Position numbers and translations under genes: made by a program | The notes under the pieces: generated by a model | Seen by the model: only the letters and a program-made list of their open reading frames with translations | Database searches by the model: none | Told to the model about the DNA's origin: nothing | Part shown: piece by piece, positions 6,015 through 14,199 of the stretch | How positions within the stretch are numbered: position 1 is the first letter of the stretch | Layout of the letters: every line of letters begins with the position of its first letter | Source of the DNA: Lachnospiraceae bacterium UBA3821 | GTDB taxonomy: Bacteria; Bacillota; Clostridia; Lachnospirales; Lachnospiraceae | Direction: 5' to 3' | DNA length: 29,911 bases | NCBI GenBank assembly: GCA_002368865.1 | Contig: DFDT01000054.1 | Span: forward strand, 1,611-31,521

Positions 6015-7106
6015 TCAAGCCCCCGCCTGACAGCTCTCCAAAACCAGCGCATGCGCGATCCCGGGCACACTCTTTCCTTCATTAAAACTGGTTTTGGACA
6101 AAAGTGCCCCTGTCGGCATGAAAAGGACTTTCTTCCAGTTCTGTTCTTCCAGCTGCTTCAAAATATAGGCGGATAAAGTCACCGCACTGCATCCGCAGCC
6201 GCTGCCGCCGGAATGGGTATCCTGTGAATTTGCATCAAAAATTTCAATTCCGCAGTCCATATGCTGCTCGGATATATCATACCCTTTTTCTTTCAGCAGG
6301 TCGATCAATATCTTCTGTCCGACACTGCCCAGATCCCCTGTGATGATCTTATCGTAATCATTTGGTTGACTTTTAAAGTCAATAAAATGTCTCTCCAAAG
6401 TTGAGGCTGACGCAGGTGCCATACATGCCCCCATATTCATTGAGTCTTTCATCCCATAATCTGTGATCTTTCCAACAGTTATCCCTGAAATTTTAGCGCG
6501 CGGCTTTTTCGACATTTGTGATTTTTCAGTTTCTGACATGTTTGTCGATTGTTTTAAATAACAATCGTTATTTAAATTTCCGCTCAATAGGAATGCACCG
6601 CTTCCGGTGACGGTCCAGGTGGCAGACAACGGCCTCTGATTGCCGTAATCCAGCGGAAACCGAAACTCTTTCTCTGCACTGGCAAAATGACTGGACGTCA
6701 CACATATGACATTTTTTGCATAATTTCCTGCAATTGTCATTGCTCCCAGCGCAAGCGATTCTCCGCAGGTAGAACACGCCCCGTAGACTCCCATCAGCGG
6801 TATTCCATAGCCTGCAAGCCCAAAGGATGTCGCAATGGACTGCCCCAGCAGATCCCCGGCAAACATCAGATTTACCTCCTCCGCGCTTACGCCGGCTTTC
6901 TCCAGTACCAGCCCCACTGCCTGCTTCTGGAGGCTGCTTTCTGCCTCCTCCCAGGTCTCGCAGCCAAACATATCATCTTCTCCCGCCAGATCAAACAGAA
7001 GTCCCAGCGGGCCTTCTCCTTCCTTTTTGCCGACCACGCTGGCACTTTCTATAATATAGACCGGCTGTTCAAACCGGATACTGGCTCTTCCCAAACATTC
7101 ACTCAT
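6015..7106 (-). CDS. spoVAD: Stage V sporulation protein AD (SpoVAD)
   Basis: Thiolase-fold peripheral subunit of the SpoVA complex, shown in Bacillus to bind dipicolinic acid. Family signs are FEQPVYIIESASVVGKKEGEG near the start, AGDLLGQSIATSFG, YGACSTCGES (Cys111), YGNQRPLSATWTVTGSGA, NMGACMAPAS, and the C-terminal THSGGSGCGCSAVTLSAY with VPTGALLS-type ending. At 363 aa it exceeds the usual 335-340. The excess is an Asn/Lys/Ser-rich insertion at about residues 177-203, encoded by AT-rich DNA containing overlapping palindromes (6546-6576). ATG at 7106 has GGAG seven bases upstream and a sigma-G-like promoter at 7152-7180. spoVAC, normally just upstream, is absent here. Confidence 0.95.
   Translation of the reverse strand: MSECLGRASIRFEQPVYIIESASVVGKKEGEGPLGLLFDLAGEDDMFGCETWEEAESSLQKQAVGLVLEKAGVSAEEVNLMFAGDLLGQSIATSFGLAGYGIPLMGVYGACSTCGESLALGAMTIAGNYAKNVICVTSSHFASAEKEFRFPLDYGNQRPLSATWTVTGSGAFLLSGNLNNDCYLKQSTNMSETEKSQMSKKPRAKISGITVGKITDYGMKDSMNMGACMAPASASTLERHFIDFKSQPNDYDKIITGDLGSVGQKILIDLLKEKGYDISEQHMDCGIEIFDANSQDTHSGGSGCGCSAVTLSAYILKQLEEQNWKKVLFMPTGALLSKTSFNEGKSVPGIAHALVLESCQAGA
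6546..6576. repeat. Overlapping inverted repeats inside spoVAD
   Basis: TTTAAATAAC / GTTATTTAAA form a perfect 10-bp inverted repeat with a 4-base loop (6553-6576). CGATTGTT / AACAATCG form a perfect 8-bp inverted repeat with a 6-base loop (6546-6567). The two share bases and so exclude each other as hairpins. They encode about residues 177-187, within the extra segment of SpoVAD, and are clearly richer in A and T than the surrounding gene. Confidence 0.85.
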
Positions 7107-7151
7107 ATGACAGCTCCTTTTCTTTATTGATCATTGATCGCTATTAACAGC

Positions 7152-7180
7152 TAGTATGTGCAAATGCGGAAAGATTATGC
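7152..7180 (-). promoter_or_regulatory. Forespore (sigma-G-like) promoter of spoVAD
   Basis: On the minus strand GCATA (7176-7180) and CATACTA (7152-7158) are 17 bases apart, a full match to the sigma-G pattern gHATR / cATnHTA, 46 bases before the start codon. The -35 is half of a short inverted repeat TATGC-TTT-GCATA (7176-7188), a possible binding site. spoVA operons are sigma-G-dependent in Bacillus subtilis. Confidence 0.68.
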
Positions 7181-7265
7181 TTTGCATACTGTGCCGCAGA
7201 TTGGGCAAAATAAATTTAGATTTTGAAAATAAAGCAATCCAGCCATCTCAGAAAGGATTTCCCAT

Positions 7266-7475
7266 ATGAAAAACACGCCGAAAACACTTATTGATCTTTC
7301 TCACAGCACTCCCGGCATGCCTGCCTGCATCCCGCCGAGAGAATTCATTTCGCAGCCGCCAGACAGCTGGCCGGAGACTTTTCATAACCTTATGGGAGAG
7401 AGGAATCCATCCGGCCGTCCCTCTCCCGAGCCCCGGACATATGAGCCGTTCCGAAATCACTCTTTCTTTTACTGA
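7266..7475 (+). pseudogene. Short ORF with a cyclase-like N-terminal motif; possible gene remnant
   Basis: A 69-codon frame with a good ribosome site (AAAGGA, eight bases before ATG). It encodes LIDLSHSTPGMPACIPP near its N-terminus, which resembles the IDLSH...PGMP opening of the metal-dependent cyclase/kynurenine formamidase family (PF04199). The next hallmark, HxGTHxDxPxH, never appears, and the frame ends after overlapping the 3' end of the calcium ATPase gene on the other strand. It could be the broken start of a lost cyclase gene, or chance. It is the only coding candidate in the 283-base gap between spoVAD and the ATPase. Confidence 0.25.
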
Positions 7476-10137
7476 GCCTATCCTGCAACAGATCGAACAG
7501 CACCAAGCCTTCATGGGCAATCATAGGGAAGCTTGCAAGTCCCAATAACATAATCCATTCCCCCGCCGAGAGCCATGCGGTTCCGAATGCCCCGACCAAA
7601 AACGAAACCTTGGTTACGGCAAACTGCAACAGCAATCCTGCCCCGATCGCCGCCAGCATCAGCTTGTTCTCTCCATGCTTCATCCGAACGACAGAGCGTG
7701 TGGTGTCCCGCATCCCGACGGCGTGAAATAGCTGCGACATGCCGAGCACGGTAAATGCATAAGTTTGTGCCCTCGTTAAGATACCCGGTTGCTCCAGTAT
7801 TCTCCGGATGCCGGCAACCGTGAGCTGTCCTCCCGCTGATGCCAGCGCTGCGCCCGGAAGGATCAGAAATGCAGCCAGGCTGATCCCGCCGATCAATATG
7901 CCGTAGAAAACGGTACACAGAAGTCCTCCCCTCGCAAACAGACTCTCCGACGCTTTTCTGGGACTGTTTTTCATCAGGGACTCCCTGTCGTTTCCGTCCA
8001 CCCCCAGCGCCAGTGCGGGCAGCGAATCCGTGATCAGATTGATCCAAAGAATATGACTGGACTTTAGCGGAGAAGCCATTCCCATAAGCACCGCTGCAAA
8101 CATGGTCAGGATTTCACCAAAATTGGAAGAAAGCAAAAAGATTACGGATTTTCGGATATTTTCATACACATTCCGCCCTTCCTCCATAGCCGTCTCAATC
8201 GTGGCAAAATTGTCATCCACCAGGATCATATCCGCTGCCTGTCTCGCCACGTCCGTTCCGTTCTTCCCCATGGCAATCCCGATGTCAGCATTTTTCAGCG
8301 AGGGCGCATCGTTCACCCCGTCGCCCGTCATCGCCACAACTTCACCCAGTGCCTGAAAACATTGGACAATCTGCATCTTCTGGGCCGGCGATACCCTTGC
8401 AAACACAGTGACATTTCTGGCACTGATTTCCTGCTCCAGGTCATCCGCATCCCCGTCGCCTGTGAGCCGTTGCAGCTCCTCCCCCGTCATGCACTGCGAG
8501 ATTGTCTCCGCAATGCCCAGCTCCTTTGCGATGGCAAACGCAGTCTGCACGTGATCCCCCGTGATCATCACGGTTTTTACACCGGCCTCTTTGAATTTTT
8601 TTACCGAGGAGACTGCCTCCGGCCGCACCGGATCCCGCATTCCCACAAGCCCCAGGAATGTAAGTTCCTCCTCCACCGGCTCCTCCGTCCCTTTATACAT
8701 AGCCACTGCTATTGTGCGCAGTGCTTCCGACGACATATCCCGGATTGCATCCTCTATCGCTTTCCGATGCAGATCTGTGATCCGCTCTTCCCCGGATCTG
8801 GTACGGATATAGGCGCAATGCTCCAATACCACATCCGGCGCGCCTTTGGTGAAACTGAATGTCTTCCCCTGCATTCCCCGGTGGAATGTGGTCATCATTT
8901 TGCGGTCAGGATCAAACGGGATCTCCTGCACCCGGGGCAGAAACTCTTCCTGTTCCTTTTTTCCGAATCCGTATTTCTCCCCTTGATCCAGCAAAGCAAG
9001 CTCAGTGGGATCCCCCAATCTTCCCTGCAGTTCGGCGTCATTACAGAGCACCATTCCCCGCAGAAGATCCTCTGTCAGATACTCCTCCGCCAATGCCGTG
9101 TCACCGTTTCCGTCCCTATCAAAGCCGAGACATTTCTCCACTGTCATCCTGTTTTGCGTCAGTGTCCCCGTCTTATCGGTGCAGACCACTGTCACCGATC
9201 CCAGTGTCTCCACCGCGGGCAGTCTGCGGATAATTGTATTTTCCCGCACCATCCGTGTCACGGACAACGCCAGACAGATCGTCACCACCGCAGGCAGACC
9301 TTCCGGTACCGCTGCCACTGCCAGCGAAATAGCCACTAAGAACATGTCCATTACGTCCCTGTGCTGATACATCGCCAGTACAAAGAGCAGCCCGCATAAG
9401 ATCAGGGAAAAAATACTCAGCACCTTTCCCAGATATCCCAGCCTCTTTTGTAACGGCGTGTCCTCTTCCTCCACGTCGGAGATCATGGCTGCGATCCGGC
9501 CGATCTGTGTCTCCATTCCGGTTGCTGCGACAATCCCGATTCCATTGCCCCCCGTGACAGTGGTGGTCATGAACGCCATATTTTTCCTGTCCCCCAGCGG
9601 GATCTCTCCTTCGCCCTCAGCTGCAAAATCCGCATCCTTCTCCACGGCCATGGATTCCCCGGTAAGGGCAGACTCCTCTATCTTCAGCTGCACGGCCTTT
9701 ACCAGTTTCAGATCCGCCGGCACCTGGCACCCTGTCTCCAGACATACCAGATCCCCCTTCACGAGTTCTGCTGCCGGAACCACTCTTCTTGCGCCGTCCC
9801 GAATGACCACCGCATGAGGAGCGGCAAGCTGCTTCAACGCATCCAATGCCTTTTTCGCCTTTCCCTCCTGAACCGTCCCTACAATGGCATTCATCAGGAC
9901 AACCACACATATAATGGCAGCATCCGCATACTCCCCCAGCCAGCAGGACACCCCTCCAGCCGCCAGCAGCACATAGATCAAAGGATCGTTCAATTGCGAA
10001 AAAAACACCCGAATTCCGCTTTTTTCTTTTGCCGACGTCAGTTCATTTCTGCCATCCCGGACAAGAAGCTCCTCCGCCTCCTGCCCGGTCAGGCCCTGCA
10101 ATAGATTTTGTCTGCTCTCCACCATTTGCTCATCCAC
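7390..10137 (-). CDS. P2A-type calcium-transporting ATPase
   Basis: 915-aa ATP-driven pump of the plasma membrane, SERCA/PMCA-like, exporting Ca2+. Domains in order are an N-terminal cation-ATPase domain (12-60), the actuator with TGES at 159-162, M4 with PEGLP at 278-282, the phosphorylated aspartate in DKTGT at 321-325, the nucleotide motif KGAPD at 431-435, the hinge GDGVND at 605-610, and the C-terminal transport helices. M5 reads SSNFGEI (the N-x-x-E of SERCA) and M6 NLITDSLPALALG, so most of the residues of both SERCA calcium sites appear conserved. The length is at the upper end of the bacterial range, with a short charged tail. The ATG at 10137 has AAGGAG only three bases upstream; the ATG four codons later has it eleven away, so the start is uncertain by four residues. 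Divergent from the chemoreceptor gene. Confidence 0.94.
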   Translation of the reverse strand: MDEQMVESRQNLLQGLTGQEAEELLVRDGRNELTSAKEKSGIRVFFSQLNDPLIYVLLAAGGVSCWLGEYADAAIICVVVLMNAIVGTVQEGKAKKALDALKQLAAPHAVVIRDGARRVVPAAELVKGDLVCLETGCQVPADLKLVKAVQLKIEESALTGESMAVEKDADFAAEGEGEIPLGDRKNMAFMTTTVTGGNGIGIVAATGMETQIGRIAAMISDVEEEDTPLQKRLGYLGKVLSIFSLILCGLLFVLAMYQHRDVMDMFLVAISLAVAAVPEGLPAVVTICLALSVTRMVRENTIIRRLPAVETLGSVTVVCTDKTGTLTQNRMTVEKCLGFDRDGNGDTALAEEYLTEDLLRGMVLCNDAELQGRLGDPTELALLDQGEKYGFGKKEQEEFLPRVQEIPFDPDRKMMTTFHRGMQGKTFSFTKGAPDVVLEHCAYIRTRSGEERITDLHRKAIEDAIRDMSSEALRTIAVAMYKGTEEPVEEELTFLGLVGMRDPVRPEAVSSVKKFKEAGVKTVMITGDHVQTAFAIAKELGIAETISQCMTGEELQRLTGDGDADDLEQEISARNVTVFARVSPAQKMQIVQCFQALGEVVAMTGDGVNDAPSLKNADIGIAMGKNGTDVARQAADMILVDDNFATIETAMEEGRNVYENIRKSVIFLLSSNFGEILTMFAAVLMGMASPLKSSHILWINLITDSLPALALGVDGNDRESLMKNSPRKASESLFARGGLLCTVFYGILIGGISLAAFLILPGAALASAGGQLTVAGIRRILEQPGILTRAQTYAFTVLGMSQLFHAVGMRDTTRSVVRMKHGENKLMLAAIGAGLLLQFAVTKVSFLVGAFGTAWLSAGEWIMLLGLASFPMIAHEGLVLFDLLQDRLSKRKSDFGTAHMSGARERDGRMDSSLP

Positions 10138-10213
10138 TCCTTTTCTTGATAACTATATGTGACTCGGTGGACAAGTATGCCTAAAATAAATGTAGCCAAA
10201 AGTACTTTTTTGT

Positions 10214-10222
10214 GCTATGATA
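10214..10222 (+). promoter_or_regulatory. Extended -10 promoter of the chemoreceptor gene
   Basis: TGCTATGAT (TG at 10214-10215, TATGAT at 10217-10222) is an extended -10 element 38 bases before the start codon. No good -35 is seen at the right distance. I found no match to a flagellar sigma-28 promoter here. Confidence 0.5.
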
Positions 10223-10259
10223 TAAATGAATTTTCAGAAAGAAGTACGGAGGTGACACA

Positions 10260-11660
10260 ATGTTTGGCAAAAAGAAAGAAGTTGTTGCTACAAAATCAGA
10301 CAACGATCTGCTGATCGAATTGATGGATCAGGCAATCGCTGGTAACTTTGCACTTCTTGATTTGAATCAATTTCAGGATAAAGCGGTGGCCCAAAAGTAT
10401 AATGAAGTACTTTCCACCTTTATCCAGTTAAATAACAATTTTGTTATGCGGTTGAACGACTCCATGACATTGATCGGAGACAGTAGCTGCGTTAAGGATA
10501 TGATCGAAGAGGTGAATACCCAGACGGCTGCGATCAACAGCCTGAACAACTCCAGCCAGGAGCTTGGCACCTCCATCCAGAATATCAAACAGGCCGTATA
10601 TACGATCCAGGAGAAGACACATACCGTCAAAGAAGATGCGGACGCCTGTGTGGAAGCCATGAATACCAGTATTGATATCGTGGACGACTCCGTGGAACAT
10701 GTGCTGCAGATTACGCAGCAGGTTGCCGATTTCCAGGCGAAAGCCGCTAAGATCAACGAGATCATCGATATGGTGAAGAAGATTGCAAGCAAGAGTAATC
10801 TGCTTGCTTTGAACGCTTCCATCGAGGCTGCAAGAGCCGGTGAAGTCGGAAAAGGATTTGCAGTGGTTGCCAACCAGGTCAAAGAACTTTCCGCCAGCTC
10901 CATGAAATCCGCGGAAGATGCCATGGTCTATGTGGACGACCTGCTCTCCGGTATCAACAGTCTGGAGGAATCTGTCAACCGTACGGTTTCCCAGCTTACC
11001 TCCGGAAATGAGAGTATCCATGAATCCCTGGAGAAGATCCAGAGCATGGACGGCAATATGAAGCTTGTGAGCTCCGAGGTGGATCATATCTATAATGAGA
11101 TCGATACCCAGTCTTCCCTGACTGATTCCTTCCTGGATTCCATCAAATCAATGGCCTCCAGCTACGAGGATCTGTCCAACGGTTGTGTCAGCACGGGTGC
11201 TCATATGTACAAGATTTCCCGCCTGATCGACAATCTGCGTTCCGACGTGGCAAGAAGACGTGCGATCCTGTATCCTCAGGACTGGATCACCGTATACGAG
11301 ATTGACCATTTAATCTTCACCTGGCGTATTTACAACAACCTGGCTGACTTTGAGAAGCTGAAGATTGAGCAGGTGAATAATCCCAAGGGTTGTAAGTTCG
11401 GCAAATGGGTGGCTGCCCAGACCGATCCCCGCATTACAAATTCTTCCGCCTTCAAGCAGGCGGTTAAGTACCACGACGAGATCCATGAGCACGCCGTGGA
11501 TTCCTGGAACGCCAAGCATGACGGCAACCGTGCGGAAGCTTTCCGCCACTTCCAGCTGGCCTATGCCGTGTATCCCAAGTTTGTGGCGGCATTGAAAGAT
11601 ATCCGCCGCGTGATTGCCTCCACCGGTGACACCAGAGTTTCCAAAATTGAGGCAATCTGA
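10260..11660 (+). CDS. Soluble methyl-accepting chemotaxis protein with C-terminal CZB zinc-binding domain
   Basis: 466-aa cytoplasmic receptor without signal peptide or membrane helix. Residues 80-320 are a coiled-coil signalling domain whose hairpin tip reads [20 protein letters not shown], the CheA/CheW contact region. Residues 345-450 are a CZB (chemoreceptor zinc-binding) domain with the expected ligands: H350 in HLIFTW, C378 in CKFGKW, and H405/H409 in HDEIH. CZB domains sense zinc, and through zinc-cysteine chemistry hypochlorite, and also occur on diguanylate cyclases. GGAGG lies seven bases before ATG. The gene is single, ends at a strong terminator, and has no che or flagellar genes nearby, so the pathway it feeds is not visible here. 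Confidence 0.95.
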   Translation: MFGKKKEVVATKSDNDLLIELMDQAIAGNFALLDLNQFQDKAVAQKYNEVLSTFIQLNNNFVMRLNDSMTLIGDSSCVKDMIEEVNTQTAAINSLNNSSQELGTSIQNIKQAVYTIQEKTHTVKEDADACVEAMNTSIDIVDDSVEHVLQITQQVADFQAKAAKINEIIDMVKKIASKSNLLALNASIEAARAGEVGKGFAVVANQVKELSASSMKSAEDAMVYVDDLLSGINSLEESVNRTVSQLTSGNESIHESLEKIQSMDGNMKLVSSEVDHIYNEIDTQSSLTDSFLDSIKSMASSYEDLSNGCVSTGAHMYKISRLIDNLRSDVARRRAILYPQDWITVYEIDHLIFTWRIYNNLADFEKLKIEQVNNPKGCKFGKWVAAQTDPRITNSSAFKQAVKYHDEIHEHAVDSWNAKHDGNRAEAFRHFQLAYAVYPKFVAALKDIRRVIASTGDTRVSKIEAI

Positions 11661-11704
11661 TTCAATCGATTTAAATCCTATCACAAAAGAATTTACAATA
11701 CAAA

Positions 11705-11738
11705 AGAGGATACCGCCCATGCGATATCCTCTCTTTTT
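11705..11738 (+). terminator. Terminator between the chemoreceptor and the peptide ABC operon
   Basis: AGAGGATA (11705-11712) pairs with TATCCTCT (11725-11732), with further CGC/GCG pairing in the loop, followed by CTTTTT. The other strand also has TTTTGTATTGT after the stem, so the hairpin likely serves both converging units. The T-run touches the stop codon of the ATPase gene at 11737. Confidence 0.85.
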
Positions 11739-13368
11739 AGCTCTCCCTTAACAACATCTGCGTATAAGGATTCCTGGGCGACTGAAAAATCTCCTCCGTC
11801 TTCCCCTGCTCCACAATCTGTCCGTCCTTCATGACCATGATCCGGTCACTCATCTGATACACCACATTAATATCATGCGAGATAAATAAATACGCCATAT
11901 GCATCTCGTCCTGCAGCTGCCGCATCAGCTCCATGATCTGCGCCTGCAGGGTCACATCCAGGGCTGAAACCGGCTCATCCGCAATGACCAGTCCCGGTCT
12001 TGTGATCAGCGCCTGTCCGATGCTGATGCGCTGACGCTGTCCCCCGGACAATTGGGACGGCTTGCGATCCAGATATTTTTCATCCATTCCGATTTTGCGA
12101 AGCATATCGCATGCCTGCGCTTTTCTGTCCGCCGCCGACATCTTATAGGCCGCATCCAGTTCCCCCGCTGCCCTGAGCGGTTCTGTGAGCAGCCACTCCA
12201 CTGTCTTGCAGGGATTTAAGCTGCTGTAAGGATCCTGGAAGATCATCTGCGGCCTCGTGGAAAAGTGTTTGATCTCTCCCTCGATCTCTTTATTCATTCC
12301 CAGGATTGCCTTGGAAAGCGTGCTTTTCCCGCAGCCGCTCTCGCCCACCAGTCCCAATACCTCTCCGCGATAGATGGTAAAATCGGCATCCTTGACAACC
12401 TTCTGTTTCCCCTTGCGGGAAAAGAAACCTCCGCCGTCACGGTAATAGACATTCAAATGTTCCACCACGGCAACCGGCTTCTGCCGCTCTGCACGATGCT
12501 CTGTATCGCCTGCTGCCGCGCTTCCGGTTTCCACGCCCTCCGGCACCGTCACCTGCACCTTCGGTTTCATCCGCGACGGCACAGCCTCGATCAGCCGCCT
12601 TGTATAATCTGCTTTCGGATCTGCAAACACATCTTCCGTCGCACCGCACTCCACCACCTGCCCGTCTTTCATCACAGCGATCCTATGGCATAACCGCCTT
12701 GCCAGATTCAGATCATGGGTGATAAAGATCATGGCATTTTTCTCTTTTTGATTGATCTCACGCAGCAACTCTATAATCTGGTTTTGTATCGTCACATCCA
12801 ATGCTGTGGTGGGCTCGTCCGCCACGATCAGCTTAGGATGCAGGATCGTCGCCATGGCGATCATCGCCCGCTGCCGCATTCCGCCGGAAAGCTGGTGCGG
12901 ATAGGAAGCAAAAACCTTCTCCGGCTCCTTTAATCCCACGCTCAAGAAACTGTCACATACCCTTTGATGCCGTTCTTCCTTCGACAGTTCCGTGTGCAGC
13001 AGGAGCATCTCCTCCACCTGCACGCCCACCTTTTTCGTAGGATTCAGGGAAGTCATCGGCTCCTGGAACACCATGGTCATCTGCTCGCCCTGAAACCGTC
13101 TGTACAAAGCCTTATCCCGCGGCTTTCCCGCCTCCTGCAGCACCGTATCCCCGAACAGGATCCGACCGGTTCCCATGGTCGCACTGTCCGCCACAAGCCC
13201 CATCAGCGTCAGCGCCGTCACGGATTTTCCGGAACCGGATTCTCCCACGATACCTACGATTTCTCCCGCAGCCACTTCCAGATTCACATGCTCCACAGCC
13301 TGTGTCACATCAAATTTTACGGAGAGGTCTTCTATCCTGACGATCGTCTCGGCTGTCGCCTTACTCAT
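11737..13368 (-). CDS. Oligopeptide/dipeptide ABC importer, fused double ATPase (DppD-DppF type)
   Basis: 543-aa protein carrying both nucleotide-binding domains of a peptide importer in one chain. The first domain has Walker A GESGSGKS (42-49), LSGGM signature (160-164) and Walker B IVADEP (181-186). The second has GESGCGKS (342-349), LSGGQ (440-444) and VIADEP (461-466). A low-complexity Ala/Glu linker (about 270-300) joins them. Many bacteria encode these as two genes; the fused form also occurs (GsiA-like). It energises uptake through the two permeases encoded just upstream. The start overlaps the preceding permease stop by four bases (ATGA), implying coupled translation. It is the last gene of the operon. 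Confidence 0.95.
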   Translation of the reverse strand: MSKATAETIVRIEDLSVKFDVTQAVEHVNLEVAAGEIVGIVGESGSGKSVTALTLMGLVADSATMGTGRILFGDTVLQEAGKPRDKALYRRFQGEQMTMVFQEPMTSLNPTKKVGVQVEEMLLLHTELSKEERHQRVCDSFLSVGLKEPEKVFASYPHQLSGGMRQRAMIAMATILHPKLIVADEPTTALDVTIQNQIIELLREINQKEKNAMIFITHDLNLARRLCHRIAVMKDGQVVECGATEDVFADPKADYTRRLIEAVPSRMKPKVQVTVPEGVETGSAAAGDTEHRAERQKPVAVVEHLNVYYRDGGGFFSRKGKQKVVKDADFTIYRGEVLGLVGESGCGKSTLSKAILGMNKEIEGEIKHFSTRPQMIFQDPYSSLNPCKTVEWLLTEPLRAAGELDAAYKMSAADRKAQACDMLRKIGMDEKYLDRKPSQLSGGQRQRISIGQALITRPGLVIADEPVSALDVTLQAQIMELMRQLQDEMHMAYLFISHDINVVYQMSDRIMVMKDGQIVEQGKTEEIFQSPRNPYTQMLLRES

Positions 13369-14195
13369 AGCCCGCTCACCTCCCCTGCATTTCTGCGGAT
13401 GCCTTCACTCAAAAGGGAAAAGCCCAGCACGATCCACACAATGGTCAGTCCCGGTGCCAATGCATACCAGGGCGCCCGCATCAGATATCCCTGTGCATCT
13501 GACAACATGTTCCCCAGACTGGCATTCGGCGGCAGCACACCGATCCCTAAATAACTCATGCCGGACTCCGCCAGGATCGCATTGTTAAATCCGATCATCA
13601 CCGATACCCAGAATGTGGAAAAAATATTCGGCAGGATGTGTACGAACAAAATGCGCAGTTTTCCTACCCCCATCAGCCTTGCCCGGCTGATGTAATCCGC
13701 GTCACGCAGCCGGATAAATTCACTGCGCACAATCCGGATAAAGCTGGGCGTAAACACAATCCCCAACGACAGGATCAGATTGTGTCTGCCGCTTCCCAAT
13801 ATGCTGATCATTACTAACGCCAGCAAAATGCTGGGAAACCCGTTGACGGCATCCACGAACCGCATGACAAACTCGTCCAGGATTCCGCCGAAATATCCGG
13901 TCATTGCGCCGATCAGAATTCCCAGCCCGCCGGAGATCAATACCACCAATGTTCCGACCAGAACCGTCGTCCCGGCCCCCTTCATCACGCGGGAAAAAAT
14001 ATCCCTGCCGAAATTATCGGTTCCAAACAGATGCCGCAGGGACGGCGCCTGAAACTTCTCCGCCGCCGACATGGCCGTGGTGCTGTACGGCGTCCAGAAA
14101 AACCCGAGCACCGCCCAGGCCAGCGCGATCACCGTCATAAACAGACCGATCCAGAAATAAAGATTCTTAAACTTGCGCATTGCACCTTTCCCCAT
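13365..14195 (-). CDS. Peptide ABC importer permease (DppC/OppC type)
   Basis: 276-aa inner-membrane permease of the peptide/nickel family. The N-terminal helix (about 10-32) is followed by the OppC-type HLFGTDNFGRDIFSRVMKGA segment, then the BPD_transp_1 core with about five helices and the EAA-like loop DADYISRARLMGVGKLRILFVHILPN, which docks on the ATPase. The GMSYLGIGVLPP motif is typical of the C subunit. The ATG at 14195 begins 5 bases after the upstream permease stop; an alternative ATG lies five codons in. It is translationally coupled to the ATPase gene. Confidence 0.94.
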   Translation of the reverse strand: MGKGAMRKFKNLYFWIGLFMTVIALAWAVLGFFWTPYSTTAMSAAEKFQAPSLRHLFGTDNFGRDIFSRVMKGAGTTVLVGTLVVLISGGLGILIGAMTGYFGGILDEFVMRFVDAVNGFPSILLALVMISILGSGRHNLILSLGIVFTPSFIRIVRSEFIRLRDADYISRARLMGVGKLRILFVHILPNIFSTFWVSVMIGFNNAILAESGMSYLGIGVLPPNASLGNMLSDAQGYLMRAPWYALAPGLTIVWIVLGFSLLSEGIRRNAGEVSGL

Positions 14196-14199
14196 TTTC

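Noticed and set aside
5930..6082. N-terminal extension of the 80-aa gene to 131 aa
   Set aside because: The extension would overlap the spoVAD end, lacks a ribosome site and reads as non-protein-like; the ATG at 5929 has GGAGG directly upstream.
8362..9339. 325-codon plus-strand frame opposite the calcium ATPase gene
   Set aside because: It lies within a gene with clear conserved motifs, has unusual Cys/His/Arg composition and no ribosome site; a shadow frame.
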